From: Silene noctiflora
Taxonomy: Eukaryota; Streptophyta; Magnoliopsida; Caryophyllales; Caryophyllaceae
Assembly: GCA_009801015.1 (NCBI GenBank)
Contig: VHZZ01001603.1
Location: 99,914 to 121,790, forward strand
DNA: 21,877 bases
Reading direction: 5' to 3'
How positions within the stretch are numbered: position 1 is the first letter of the stretch; each line of letters begins with the position of its first letter. Positions 9,764 through 19,857 of the stretch are shown in pieces. A program made the position numbers and the translations under genes. The notes beneath the pieces were generated by a model. The model was not told where the DNA came from and ran no database searches. It saw only the letters and a list, made by a program, of their open reading frames with translations.

Positions 9764-9894
9764 TAAACAATCGAACAGGGTATTAATGAATGATTATAAA
9801 ACCTCGATTATCAACACATACTCATAATTTACGCACATGTTTCACCAGATCCTGCGCTGCGCATGGATCCCTTCTCGCCATTAATTTCCTTAAT
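9764..9894 (+). promoter_or_regulatory. Proximal upstream segment of APS kinase gene
   Basis: This 131-base segment ends about 90 bases before the inferred start codon, so it probably holds promoter or 5' leader sequence. It is duplicated about 2 kb upstream (7758-7891). It contains the odd-centred palindrome TGCGCTGCGCA (9853-9863), which is identical in the other copy. No clear TATA box is evident, so the transcription start cannot be placed. Confidence 0.6.
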
Positions 9895-9956
9895 CTCCTC
9901 TCCCCATTAATTCCCCACAAATCTCCACATTTTCAATAATCACATAATCTCACCCT

Positions 9957-9979
9957 CACCGACACCGACACCGACACCT
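9957..9979 (+). repeat. Hexamer repeat in APS kinase leader
   Basis: CACCGACACCGACACCGACACC is a run of about four CCGACA/ACCGAC units located a few bases before the inferred ATG. It probably lies in the 5' untranslated leader. Such short arrays can vary in length between individuals. Confidence 0.75.
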
Positions 9980-9985
9980 CAAAAA

Positions 9986-12900
9986 ATGGCAGCTCCGAAC
10001 ATGCTGCCGTCGACCCGGTTGCAAGTTCAGGACGCCCACCATACCTTTTCGGACCTCCGACCCGAATACAACCCGTTTCACCGCAATGTAGTCCGGTTTC
10101 TTCCGCCCAAACAACCACCTCTTACCGTCGTTATGGCTTCTGCTCACACCCATAACACGCCGTCGTTTCAACGCTCAGATCTTAACCACCTCACTAACGG
10201 TTTTCCTAACGGCCATGGTAATTCTTTTGTTATTTTTTTTTTGAAACGGTAATTTTTAAAAGTTTGTTTTACTGTTGGGTATTTTATTCGTTGATGATTT
10301 GACGTTTATATACTTAATTGGGTATATTCTAATTAAGAATATAATTTGGTCAATTTNATTGCATCTTATTTATATTATATATTCGTTGTGTTGTTTATTT
10401 TGGCCCTTTTTTCTTTCTTTTGCGTAATTTGGCGAAAGAGAGAATCGGGTTGATCAATTAAACAACGTGTTTCATGATTGATGATTGAATCAATCTCTTA
10501 GGTATTTTTTTTCTGCATATTTATCTGTTATTATTTGGGTTTAATTTGTATATATTTTAATCGTTTTCTGGCGTTTCTTCTCATTCATTTTCGTGGATTA
10601 ATTGTTAGAAAGTTTCAATCTTTGTTACTGATTTTGCTTGATATCATTGATGGAAGTTCAATCGAATCTATCAGCTCTAGTTTCTGTTGTTTAAGACCAC
10701 TTTGAAGCATAAAAAGAGGTCTCCTTAAACTTAAGACGGTCTCAAATGAGATTTTGTTATCAACTTCTTACATTCTCACAAAGAAAATGGGAAAAGAGTT
10801 GATCTTTGGGGGTGTGGAATTGTGGATGTTTCCGCTTTTGGTATATGATTGCTTCTTATAAATTTTATTCCGTAATGAGCAATGTTACATACCTATACCT
10901 TCTCTTTTCCGCCTTCTCTCAGGCCATCTCTAATACGGCACTAAAATAGAGTATATTGTGCCGAATTGAAATGATAACAACTGTGCAAAATTTATATCTA
11001 TGAGAGTATAAGAGAAGTTTGGAGAAAACATTCCTCAAATTTGATTATTGGAAACAAAATTTCATAGGTTTTTAAAAAGAATTACAGCCATTCAGCTAGA
11101 TGCATGTTGGTGCTTTTTATCTTTATTATTAAGCTTGAGATTATGTGGGTATTATAGTGTTCTTGGAATGCCCTACAATTGGCTGTCATACAGTTTGGTT
11201 TATTATTATGTGATGTAGTGTAATACATGGGTCACTTTCCGTTGCTCTATAGTGTGTATCATATTTTATGAATTCGATTTTGTTGCTGTTATCTTAACAT
11301 TCGAGCTGTAGAAACATGATGTAAGTAGTATATTTCTGTTGATAAGGAAACNNNNNNNNNNNNNNNNNNNNNNNNNNNNNNNNNNNNNNNNNNNNNNNNN
11401 NNNNNNNNNNNNNNNNNNNNNNNNNNNNNNNNNNNNNNNNNNNNNNNNNNNNNNNNNNNNNNNNNNNNNNNNNNNNNNNNNNNNNNNNNNNNNNNNNNNN
11501 NNNNNNNNNNNNNNNNNNNNNNNNNNNNNNNNNNNNNNNNNNNNNNNNNNNNNNNNNNNNNNNNNNNNNNNNNNNNNNNNNNNNNNNNNNNNNNNNNNNN
11601 NNNNNNNNNNNNNNNNNNNNNNNNNNNNNNNNNNNNNNNNNNNNNNNNNNNNNNNNNNNNNNNNNNNNNNNNNNNNNNNNNNNNNNNNNNNNNNNNNNNN
11701 NNNNNNNNNNNNNNNNNNNNNNNNNNNNNNNNNNNNNNNNNNNNNNNNNNNNNNNNGTGCCTTCTATATACTCTTCTTTTGATATGTTCTCCTTATAAGG
11801 TGCATTGAAAAGTACTCCCTCCATCCTATTATATTGTCCTCGTTTTACTAAAGGTTGTACGCAGTATTTAAGAAGTGTTGAAATAACTAGGGAATTAGCT
11901 AGGGGAAATATGGGATATTCAATTCTATATTGCTGGATTTAGAAATGGGACAATTTATTTTGCCACAACCCAAAAAGGAAATGTGGACAATTAGTTGGGA
12001 TGAACGGAGTATATTGATGGCATGGATAATTTTTTTATGCAGCATTACTTTTTTGTAAAGTTTTTGGAGATTAGTAACCCTCAAATGCTTTTTAGCCAGC
12101 ACTGAGCTGTTCAGGGTCCTATTATCATATAGATTAGCATGAATTTATGTGTTTCCTTTTTCTAGTTTCACTTGGTGTTATCTTCATTTGGTTAAGCTTT
12201 TATCAACATTTCATCGTTGATGCTTTAGTTTTCTTTGTCCTTTGCCTGATTGTCGCCTTTTATCGCAGGGAAAAGCACAGTAGCTTGTGCATTGAGCCGT
12301 AGTTTGCACTCTAGAGGAAAATTAACTTATGTCCTTGATGGCGATAATGTTAGGCATGGGTTAAACAAGGACCTTACGTTTGGACCAGAAGATCGTGCAG
12401 AAAATATCAGAAGGGTTGGTATGTGGCTGTTTGACTCTCTAGTACTTTTACCATCACCGTCCTTCACATTTTTTTTGTATGCAATCCTTCGGTTTTTTGT
12501 AAAATGAATTGATTGTGTTACCAGGTGAGGTAGCGAAACTCTTCGCAGATGCTGGTGTCATCTGCATCGCTAGTTTGATATCTCCCTATAGAAGGGATCG
12601 TGATGCTTGTCGTGCCCTTTTGCCTAAGGGAGACTTCATTGAGGCAAGTTCTTATCCCTTTGAGAAGCTCCCTTCTATTATTGGGAAACTAAATTAGTAA
12701 AAAATGATGCCGAAAATGATCTCAACAAACTCACATGTTTCTTGCACGTTAAGTCAAGAAGAGTGGACCATACTTTTAGTTGAATGATGACATAGCATTC
12801 AACTTCACAGGTATTTATGGATGTTCCACTTGAGCTTTGTGAAGCTAGGGACCCAAAGGGCCTCTACAAACTTGCCCGGGCTGGTAAAATTAAAGGTAAT

Positions 12901-14421
12901 TACCCCCATATGTTTCAGTTTTATTGTTTTGATGTATTAGATAATTTCTTTCTGTTTGTTTTGTCTCTGTACTGGCTGAAGAAAACCAATAAATGCATTA
13001 ATTTTCGTTGACACCAATATTCGGAGTACTAGATAGGTATTACTTATTAGGATAGGTAAAGGTGCTTTGAGGATACTTGAAAATTGACAGCTTGTTGCTG
13101 GTGGCCATTTGGAAACATAAAGCCATATCCTAGGCTGATATATTATTTAATGGTTGCTTATTAAATACGGAGTAATATTAAGTAGTGGTTGTGTGATGAC
13201 GGAGGACTTTTAGACTTGGAAGTGGCTGTAAGCCTGTAAGGACTAAGGACCGAATGTTATCCAACTGGTCACTCGATGTCACCCTGCAGAATAGGATTGG
13301 TGATGGCCACTTTTGGACATTAGCATTTCGGCTCATTGCGTTAGTCATACAGATAATAATAACAACAAAGCCTTAATCTTATACTAATTTGGATTGAGTA
13401 TTGTGAACCATCATCGAAACCATCAAGCCAAGTAATGTAATAAAGACAAATCTCAATTAGATCTCGGTTTCAATGATCTCGAAATACACATGGACTCGAA
13501 CGTGGATTGTAAACGAAACCAAGTCTAGAATAGTGTAGACAATCAAGTTGCTCTATTCTTTATGTAGAGAACACGTAGTCAATTGTCTTTATAACTTGAA
13601 AGTCCAATACAACTTCTTGGGTGATTAGATGAGCTGATCTTGCAAGCTTTCAGGTTGTGCTCTTTAAAAGCTTGAAATCAGCTCATACAAATATGCAATC
13701 TAGGGCACAGACAAGCTAAAATTCGACATTTTTAATTAAGCTAAGTCGTGTATTCGTAGCTGGTTTTATTTTATCAAATTAGGTTTTCGAAACTTGGTCA
13801 TATACACTTGCCTTGGCTAGATTGTTAACTACTCGTATATTAAATCTGTCCTTGGTACCAAAGTTGACAGAAATCTCTACCGTGCTGAAATCTGCTGTTT
13901 TGTATCGTGATTCTTGTGGAAACAATAGTGATACTGATCATGCAAATTTTCAGATTTCACAGGAATAGACGATCCTTACGAGGAGCCACAAAGCTGTGAG
14001 GTGCAATCTCTTTGCCACTCTATGGTCTTCTAGCTTTTCCGTTAAGTCTTTATTATATGATATCCAGCTTCATATTTGTTGAGCCATGAGTTTCAATCAT
14101 GGCTTGATGTTTATAATAACTGGCTCATGCTGTGGGTTTAAAATCCATAAGCATAAAAAAATTGTCATCGTGACGCCGTGACCCCCTTCGCACCAAAATA
14201 ATACAAGTAATACGAAGTAATGATAATAGTTAAAGGGAATATAACTGATAAAAATATCAAATTGATCCCATATGATATAATTTTTGGTTGGATCCGGAAT
14301 TGTTCATAGAGTACTAATTTTGCAGATAGTCTTGCAACATAAGGAAGAGATATCCCCATGCGAAATGGCTGAAACTGTAGTCTCTTATTTGGAAAATCAT
14401 GGATATTTGCAGGCTGAATAG
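9986..14421 (+). CDS. APK: Adenylyl-sulfate (APS) kinase, exon 2 in gap
   Basis: The enzyme phosphorylates adenylyl sulfate with ATP to make PAPS, the donor for sulfation of glucosinolates, peptides and other products. Exons by splice signals and reading phase: 9986-10217 (inferred first exon), exon 2 hidden in the gap 11352-11756, then 12269-12418, 12525-12643, 12811-12895, 13954-14000 and 14326-14421 (TAG). Exon 3 opens with the GKSTVACAL end of the P-loop and continues with [16 protein letters not shown] and AENIRRVG. Exon 4 has [14 protein letters not shown]. Exon 5 has [27 protein letters not shown], exon 6 [15 protein letters not shown], and exon 7 the C-terminal [17 protein letters not shown]. 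Phases agree at every junction from exon 3 onward. The hidden exon should supply about 35 residues, ending in the GLSGSG of the P-loop. Intron 4 (12644-12810) uses a GC donor. The 77-residue first exon resembles no transit peptide I know and contains acidic residues, so its start is less sure. An in-frame Met at residue 50 (10133) is an alternative start. The CEMA wording in the last exon reminds me of Arabidopsis APK4. Confidence 0.9.
10921..10990. other. Intron 1 patch, possible MITE end
   Basis: The words GGCCATCTCTAATACGGCAC resemble one terminus of a Tourist-type MITE (compare GAGCATCTCCAATGC-like ends), but no partner terminus is visible before the gap. The rest of intron 1 outside the gap and the Stowaway copy is AT-rich and contains no exon I can recognise. 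Confidence 0.25.
11352..11756. other. Assembly gap (405 N)
   Basis: The run of N hides part of the APS kinase gene. Reading phase requires a missing exon between 10217 and 12269, and no exon encoding the expected WHEC to GLSGSG segment is visible in the sequenced flanks. It therefore most likely lies here. Open frames that run through the N tract are artefacts. Confidence 0.95.
11815..12009 (+). mobile_element. Stowaway MITE in APS kinase intron 1
   Basis: The left end reads CTCCCTCCATCCTATTATATTGTCC. The right end on the minus strand reads CTCCGTTCATCCCAACTAATTGTCC. TA dinucleotides flank both ends (11813-11814 and 12010-12011), as expected for the Tc1/mariner target duplication. The 195-base length is typical. 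It sits between the assembly gap and exon 3 and does not touch the splice acceptor. Confidence 0.88.
13351..13450 (+). repeat. Dispersed repeat fragment in APS kinase intron 5
   Basis: AATAATAACAACAAAGCCTT followed by AATTTGGATTGAG and CATCGAAACCATCAAGCCAAGTAA resembles a widespread plant repeat whose usual wording, as I recall it, is CAACAAAGCCTTAGTCCCAA. I cannot assign its class. It helps explain why intron 5 (12896-13953) is over 1 kb long. TCGGAGTACTAG near 13021 and TACGGAGTAA near 13166 are further Stowaway-like ends. Confidence 0.4.
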
Positions 14422-15958
14422 CACACGCCAGCCCGATTCTTCATCCAAAGCCTATGTATCTGCCCATAGCCAGAATAATCTTGATTACCCTTAACTGGAA
14501 ACTGCTCGTTTCTAGCCTGTGTACTGTGTTCTGGTGTGTAATAGCTGGAATCGCCCGTCTCTGAGCTTTTCCCATGTAACTTATTCTAGTTTGTAGTAGC
14601 CGGGTGTCGCCCGAGTAAATTATTCTTTCTGTAGTTTCATACTATATGCCACTAGAATCAAGTGTCCATCCATACCTTATACTGTGTTAATTTACTTTAC
14701 TGAGCTAGCTAGAAATAAAGAGTTCATTGATCCTATACAATATACATTCTTGTTGAAAAACTCAACAACAGATGTTTTCGAGTAGAGCGCATCAGCCATG
14801 AAAATATGAAAGAACAATTTCTTTCAGGTTCTCCTCAGTTTGAACCTAGATGTTCCCTTCCTCTCAACTTTTGATCAATTATTTTTCATTTTACTATTTT
14901 TGGATTAGTTAATCAAAGTTAAACAAATAATTGAGACGAAAATCCGTCCCGGGTCCAAAAATGTCTTATCTTCCAGAAGCCGACCAAGGTAATTTGTTAT
15001 TGCCAATTTGCCAGATCACCAAATTAATTGTACATGGTATGGCCAGATAAACAAGGCTGTCTGACATGTGACAGTTGTTACAATTACACACTTTTTCAAT
15101 TAAGCGCGTGTAAATTATTTCCCACTTAAAATAGTGTCTACAAACCCACACTCAAGGCGCTTGTGTCTCACGACAATTACATGCGAGTATGGAAGTACCT
15201 TTTATCATCTATAATTGGTCCACATAATTGAGAGCACGATTGTTTCGGGTCTCTCTTATTTCAACCTTGACATCATGCTTTTTTTTTTTTTTTTTTCCTT
15301 ACAAAATTATCGGTAAGTTTTGTTTGTGATGGTCAGTCGGTTACAGTATTCCGACTTGTAACATTTACAACTAAATTGATTGTAAATACTGTTATAACCT
15401 CTCACAAGTACAAAATAATGAAAAACTAATATAGTTAAATTCCTTTTTATGTAGTAATTTATTCTTCTAACCAAATTCACTAATCCTATAACCATTCCAT
15501 AAAAACTCAATAATCATAAGACAACTCCATTTCCGCTTAATAAGATTGAGTTGGTATTTGGTAAAATGTCAAATACAACCAATCATACCATCATCGAAAT
15601 ACAATCAATTTAAAATTAGTAAAACATGGTAACAAAATCCAAATCTATATAATTTCGATAATTCTCTCCTAAATCGTACTCACTTGGACAAACTTTACAT
15701 CAATTCCACCCGAAAAAACCTTAAAAACACAACTCGACTCGACTCACCTAAAGCCGAATCCGACTCGAATAATAATTCTCCAACAAGGGGAACGTAAAAA
15801 GGGAAAGGAGAGTCAAAATTGCAGAAAAAAGGAAGACAAATAAAAACACAAAGGTGTATTGTCCAAAGAAGATATTATTTGACCGCAAAAATCCATAGAT
15901 CTCTCAATTTCCTTCATCTTCTCTCTCTCACCTCGCCTCTGGTTTTCATTGAGAAGCC
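14422..15958. other. APS kinase 3' flank and ARL8 promoter region
   Basis: The first part should include the APS kinase 3' UTR. An AATAAA word occurs at 14713, with a T-rich stretch after it. From about 14870 the DNA is AT-rich, with an 18-base T run at 15279-15296 and ACTCGACTCGACTC words near 15731. The last 60 bases before 15959 are pyrimidine-rich (CTTCATCTTCTCTCTCTCACC), typical of a plant 5' leader. No other gene is visible. Confidence 0.5.
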
Positions 15959-18900
15959 ATGGGTATTTGGGACGCCTTCCTCAATTGGCTTCGAAGGTTT
16001 TCTTCTTCTTTTTCTCTTTTATTTTCTGTTTTTCTCTTTTAATTTGATTTATGAATTTTATGTCTTTTTATTTTCTGCTGAAAGTTGATTGATTACTTTT
16101 TCGAACCTGAGACCTATTGTCCACGATAGTTTATCACTAGGCTAAGACCGCTTTGGTTGTTGTAAGTTTGATGATAACGACATTGTTGTGGTCTGTGAGA
16201 TATGGATAGATAGATGATTGAGGTTTGGATTTTCAAATTTTGAAGTTTTTTAGCTGGTTTATTGAAGAAGTAGAGACGTCTCCTAGATGCAGCGTTGCTT
16301 TGAATTTGAGACAATTGATCATCGGAGTTTCGGTGTGAAGTCGATTTGAATTCGGTTTTTGGAATTTGAATGACAACTTCTGATGGAATTTTGTTTTGGC
16401 TGATTACTAATGGAGAAATTTAGCATAATCAGCGATGGTTTAGCTGATATACAGGTGCGAAAGGAAGGATTGACATTTGACACTCGTAATTGATTTTTTT
16501 AAATGGCTGAAAGACAATTTGCTTAGCATTGTTTTGCTTCAAAGTGGTCAATTTGAAACTTTTTCTTGATTTTTTTTTTATCAAATAACCCTAATTTGTC
16601 ACCATCATAGTTCAAGTTGACTCCAGGAGATAGATTCATCGGCTTTGTTTCATGTTGTCCTAGCCTCCTAGTTGATTATTTATGACAAGTTCAATCTGTT
16701 TCGATGAAATAAGTTATGCTCCACCATACTTAAATTACCCGGACAAAGGTCCTTATGGTTTTCTCTTACAACTTGAAGATGTATGGAGCTGTATGTCTGT
16801 TATCTTATGTGTGAGATTTGATTATACTTTTGTAATGCTGGAACTTGTAATGTATGATAGCCTCACAATTGTGCCGAAGGTTGAGACTTTTGGTTGTCTA
16901 TGTGATATTTTCAGTCAAAACTCAGACATGTCATATCAAATACCTTTGGTAGCAGAAAACTCTTGAAAACTGATACTTCACTAGCATATTTTTCTTACAA
17001 TATACAATTGAAATTCTAATATACGGAGTATTTTTTTTTTTCTGATAAATACTACTACAACAAGATGACTCATGATGAAAATAGTGTCAAAAACTGCCAC
17101 GAACTATGGCTACTTCACAATATTAAGAAACTCAAACAGTTGAGTAAATCCTTGCGCTTTGTTCCATTGTAATTGAGAATCAATGAATAGTTAGTCTGTG
17201 GCTCTATTGTAAATGGAAACAATTGTTTTGATAAATCAGATGAAGGTTTCTACATTGTATTTCTAGTTCTCTACATTGGTTAAGCACCAAAATTAAATGG
17301 TGACAATAAAGTTATGATGGAGGTGGTACTCGTAGCAATACTCCAGAGTTCTGAACTTTAGATAGCGGACAATTATCTAGCCTGTAGGAAGGTGTAATAA
17401 CAGTTTCAAGTGGTGATTTTGTGATGCAAATGATTATACCTTATCATGTTAGCTCCGTCTAGACTTTGTGTGGTTTACAGTACTCTTAGAAATATGAATT
17501 CACCGTATTGTTTACTTCACTGCAGCCTCTTTTTTAAGCAAGAAATGGAACTTTCATTGATTGGACTGCAGAATGCCGGAAAGACTTCTCTTGTAAATGT
17601 TGTAGCGACTGGAGGATATAGTGAAGATATGATCCCAACTGTAAGTTCTACTTTCATCTCATATGAAGCTCATGTAACCACGGGCTCATTTCATACTGAG
17701 TGTTATTTGCAAAGCTAATTACATTATGCTTGCATTTGTTTGCCAGGTGGGATTTAATATGAAGAAGGTGACCAAAGGGAATGTTACAATCAAATTGTGG
17801 GATCTTGGTGGCCAACCAAGATTCCGTAGTATGTGGGAGAGATACTGTCGTGCTGTTTCTGCTATAGTGTATGATTCTTTTCTCTCTCCCACCACGCCTT
17901 TCTTCCTGCTTCTCTCACACATGCTTTTACGAATATGTGCACAACTGCACACATTATTCTGACTCCAAGTCTAGAAATTTTCAGTTTGCTAGCTATCAAT
18001 TTTCAGGATGATTGGAATCAGTTAATCATGTAATTGTAACCGGACTACTGAGATGGTCAAATTTTGCAGAAGCAGTGGCACTTAAAATTGCGTAGATCAC
18101 AAAATGCGTGGCATGTAATAAATAAATTTGTGTTATGACATACTCTATGAAAACTGAAAAGCCTGAACATTTTTTTGACAAGCTGCTTGGTTTAACTATA
18201 ACACGGAAGTTAAAATGGCCTGATGTTCCCGTGGTGATGCTTAAAATATAACAAACTTATATAACACAGTCTTACATGTGACTTGTGAGCGAGACCAAGT
18301 AGTACCAACACATTAACCCTGTAACAAATGAGGAATATTCAAGAATTTGGGTTGGTGTCACATGTGAGATCGTCTCATGAAAAACTAGTGATAAAACACT
18401 GATCTTTTTTATAAAATATTTGCAGTTACGTTGTTGATGCTGCCGATCATGATAACATTAGCATCTCAAGAAGTGAACTCCATGACCTGCTTAGCAAACC
18501 CTCACTGAATGGCATCCCATTGCTGGTGCTTGGAAACAAAATTGACAAGGCTGGAGCTCTGTCCAAAGACGCCCTTACAGACCAAATGTAAGTCGTTACA
18601 CATGTCAGATTTTAGCTTTTGTTTGGAAGGGGATTGGCCCAGCTTGCTTTCATGTTCATTTTTCATATACTATCACTGGGCACCCCCTATATCCAATGTC
18701 TTTTGCAATATCTGCCACTGATCTCGAACTTATGTACCGACTTTATATCTGTGAGGCGCTAGAATCTCAATTGTTATGATTCTTTGTGATCTCGTGTGTG
18801 TTTAAACTCGTAGCCCTGAGATTTCTCCCATTTTGTTAATATCCACATGCACCGCCTAAACTGCTGATCTTGTGCAGGGATCTGAAATCAATTACGGACA

Positions 18901-18995
18901 GAGAGGTATGCTGCTATATGATTTCCTGCAAGAACTCTACAAACATTGATGCAGTCATTGAATGGCTTGTGAAGCATTCAAAATCAAAGAGCTAA
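15959..18995 (+). CDS. ARL8: ARL8-type small GTPase (ADP-ribosylation factor-like 8)
   Basis: Five exons join in correct phase to a 184-residue protein, the usual plant ARL8 length: 15959-15996, 17526-17640, 17747-17868, 18426-18587 and 18878-18995. The N-terminus [14 protein letters not shown]... becomes [14 protein letters not shown] after splicing, an amphipathic helix that lacks the strict myristoylation context of classic ARFs. Nucleotide-binding motifs are complete: GLQNAGKT at residues 26-33, switch I Thr51, WDLGGQ at 69-74 and NKID at 129-132. The C-terminal part has [18 protein letters not shown], and the protein ends in KHSKSKS. ARL8 proteins act in late endosome/vacuole traffic. 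In Arabidopsis and tobacco they are host factors for tobamovirus replication. [14 protein letters not shown] and NVVATGG resemble the ARLA1C-like branch rather than the GGQRRFRTMW forms. Intron 1 (15997-17525, 1.5 kb) is the longest. A 94-codon frame inside it (16682-16966) is not part of the gene. All donors are GT and all acceptors AG. Confidence 0.96.
18285..18400. repeat. Short dispersed repeat in ARL8 intron 4
   Basis: GTGAGCGAGACC near 18285 and GTGAGATCGTCTCATGAAAAACTAGTG near 18363 resemble a GTGAGACGGTCTCAC-type palindromic repeat end. A related word, AAGACGGTCTCAAATGAG, occurs at about 10732 in the APS kinase intron. The element is partial and I cannot define its ends. Confidence 0.35.
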
Positions 18996-19857
18996 ACTGG
19001 AGGTTTATTGGCCATATTCTCATGTTTATGGTTGCTCGGAATTTGTGCAAATGAAGTACGCTGTATTTGTTATTGCTAAATTTGGAAGTTTGTGTGTTGA
19101 TATCTCTCTTATGTAGAGCTTTATTATAGTGTTTTGTTATTGATCACTTTACCCTGTTTCTGAGTCAAGAGGATTTGTTCTCTCTCTCGCAACGTTTTGT
19201 AAACCAGTCATGCGTCTTTACCATCAAAAATGTGCTTTCATGCATTTACAGGGAAGCTAAAAGCTTTAGGTTTTATTTCAACTTCATGTAATTAGCTGTC
19301 CTTTGATGCAATTTTCGACGCAATTTTCCTATTGGGTTAGGGAACAACCCCTTGCGGGCAATTGAGACACTGGGTTAATTTTTTATTTTTTTTCCTTTCT
19401 TTTACGTAATCCAGTTTAGTTCACTATTGGCCTTCAACTTCATTAAACTTCACAAAAACTCCAGTTAAATTTGCTTGACTGAGCATCACACGTAATGCAC
19501 AAATACTAATGTATGACAGTTTTACACAAATTTATTGTAAAATGTGACATTTTAAATAACCATTTTTATCCACTAATAGAGTTGTGTTTGGATCCATTTT
19601 AACAATTTTATTAGTGTAAAATCACCTTACACAAAACTAACTCCATGTAATGTCACACATATCTCCGGCTCTTGTTAAATAGTGTGTTGTCGATGATGTT
19701 GAATATATGTTCATTTATTTCTTTTTACAACGGTAAAGATATTCAATTACATAATGTCAGTATTACGAAACCCTTAGTACATACATAATTGAATAAATAT
19801 GTATTAATGCATAGAAAAGTCATTCATCCACAAAAACTTGAGAGGTATTTTACTGAG
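18996..19857. other. Convergent 3' region between ARL8 and dioxygenase relic
   Basis: This holds the ARL8 3' UTR and the downstream flank of the minus-strand dioxygenase relic. Words TTTTACACAAATTTATTGTAAAA (about 19519) and AGTGTAAAATCACCTTACAC (about 19613) suggest a small degenerate inverted-repeat element. No gene is visible. Confidence 0.45.

Noticed and set aside
11294..11824. Long open frames across the N tract on both strands
   Set aside because: Runs of N contain no stop codons, so these frames are artefacts of the gap.
12250..12268. Start of a separate APS kinase gene at the TTG of 12250
   Set aside because: The bases before 12269 are an intron end with a clear CAG acceptor, and the P-loop would be incomplete.
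16682..16966. 94-codon frame in ARL8 intron 1 as an extra exon or gene
   Set aside because: The ARL8 product is complete without it, phases close perfectly across the intron, and its translation is unfamiliar.
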